Of a DNA stretch of 6,582 nt, positions 6,351-6,582 are shown in pieces. Source of the DNA: Bacteroidota bacterium (lineage in GTDB: Bacteria; Bacteroidota; Rhodothermia; Rhodothermales; JAAAOL01); contig JAAAOL010000004.1 of the NCBI GenBank assembly GCA_009908885.1, positions 1 through 6,582 of the forward strand, read 5' to 3'. The notes below the pieces were generated by a model that worked only from the letters and a program-made list of their open reading frames with translations, had not been told where the DNA came from and searched no databases. Position 1 is the stretch's first letter. Each line of letters starts with the position of its first letter. The translations under genes and the position numbers were made by a program.

Positions 6351-6367
6351 CCCGACAGGATGTCGGG
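6351..6367. repeat. Hairpin CCCGACA-GGA-TGTCGGG
   Basis: A perfect 7-base stem with a 3-base loop lies 113 bases downstream of the PilB/GspE-like stop. There is no T-run on either side, so it is at best a non-canonical terminator or mRNA-end stabiliser for that gene. Its right arm belongs to the sequence GATGTCGGGA, which also occurs at 6316-6325. Confidence 0.55.
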
Positions 6368-6480
6368 ACAAGCTGTGTGGCGTGACGTGCACGAGCAGGC
6401 GCTGGGGCAGACCCCTCTGGCGTACGCATCACGCACCGCTTCTTAGCTAGCTGCGCGGACTTCGCCACCCGAGAACGGTA

Positions 6481-6582
6481 TTAGTCGTCAGTGGAGATGA
6501 CGCGCATCATCTCCCGCACCGACGACTCGCCCGCCTTCACCACCGTCCGCGCCGAATCCTGCAACGTCAACATCCCCTCCTC
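6481..6582 (-). CDS. GspE/PilB-family ATPase, C-terminal 33 residues (partial, 5' end outside window)
   Basis: The frame ending at TAA (6483-6481) stays open to the window edge. The residues GMLTLQDSARTVVKAGESS followed by VREMMRVIS match the usual end of GspE/PilB ATPases (GM.TLr.da..kv..G.ts.eEvlrv), so the gene is expected to encode the pilus extension or secretion ATPase. A few residues (TDD) follow the motif, so the C-terminus is intact. Its place upstream of a PilT-like gene and the alignment-complex genes favours PilB over GspE. No catalytic residue lies inside the window, so the call rests on this short tail and on context. The 488-base gap after the stop suggests the PilT-like gene may have its own transcription control. 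Confidence 0.75.
   Translation of the reverse strand, partial: EEGMLTLQDSARTVVKAGESSVREMMRVISTDD

Larger units (their letters stand above)
5993..6480. other. Gene-free spacer rich in inverted repeats
   Basis: This 488-base gap between the PilB/GspE-like stop and the PilT-like start holds no convincing gene. Two overlapping minus-strand reading frames stay open through much of it, but they lack a ribosome binding site, family motifs or protein-like composition. What it does hold is a series of perfect short inverted repeats (listed separately), a 10-base direct repeat and an AT-rich patch around the GGTACC site near 6216-6230. No T-run follows the hairpins on the minus strand, so none is a textbook terminator. 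No clear promoter for the PilT-like gene was found. It may be a structured untranslated region or a dispersed repeat element. Confidence 0.6.

Noticed and set aside
6064..6468. Minus-strand open frame of 134 codons (and a second of 116 codons at 6086-6436) in the spacer
   Set aside because: Two overlapping frames are open on the same strand, both start without a ribosome binding site, and the sequences show no domain or plausible composition. They run through the inverted repeats, so they are better read as non-coding.
5993..6480. c-di-GMP riboswitch, tmRNA, RNase P RNA or tRNA in the spacer
   Set aside because: Pilus genes are often controlled by c-di-GMP riboswitches, so I looked for the conserved GEMM core and for the hallmark sequences of the other RNAs on both strands and found none.

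Overview
The window looks like part of a type IV pilus (T4P) machinery operon from a GC-rich bacterium. All five recognised genes lie on the minus strand and are transcribed from high to low coordinates. The GC-rich coding, mostly absent Shine-Dalgarno sites and unusual pilus gene fusions would fit a Rhodothermia-like member of the Bacteroidota. This is an inference without a phylogenetic marker; Gemmatimonadota or another GC-rich lineage is possible.

Layout in transcription order. (1) 6582-6481: the last 33 codons of a GspE/PilB-type extension ATPase, cut by the window edge. (2) 6480-5993: about 490 bases with no convincing gene but many inverted repeats. (3) 5992-4664: a PilT-family ATPase with a long N-terminal extension and an altered Asp box. 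(4) 4663-4514: a 150-base gap with an AT-rich perfect palindrome, a possible promoter and a clear ribosome binding site. (5) 4513-2663: a large protein joining a PilM-like cytoplasmic domain to a complete PilN-like membrane protein. (6) 2638-1637: a protein joining PilO-like and PilP-like parts. (7) 1498-11: a short outer-membrane secretin (PilQ role) with a Gly/Thr/Gln-rich tandem-repeat loop.

How they work together: in standard T4P systems PilM, PilN, PilO and PilP form an alignment complex from the cytoplasmic motor to the outer-membrane secretin PilQ, usually encoded by five genes, pilMNOPQ. Here the same order is kept but compressed to three genes, MN-OP-Q, by two separate fusions. The first joins the cytoplasmic ring to the inner-membrane heterodimer partner. 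The second joins the other partner to the secretin-docking domain. This condensed alignment complex, together with the unusual PilT-like motor, is the most interesting content of the window. Pilins and the platform protein PilC are not in this window.
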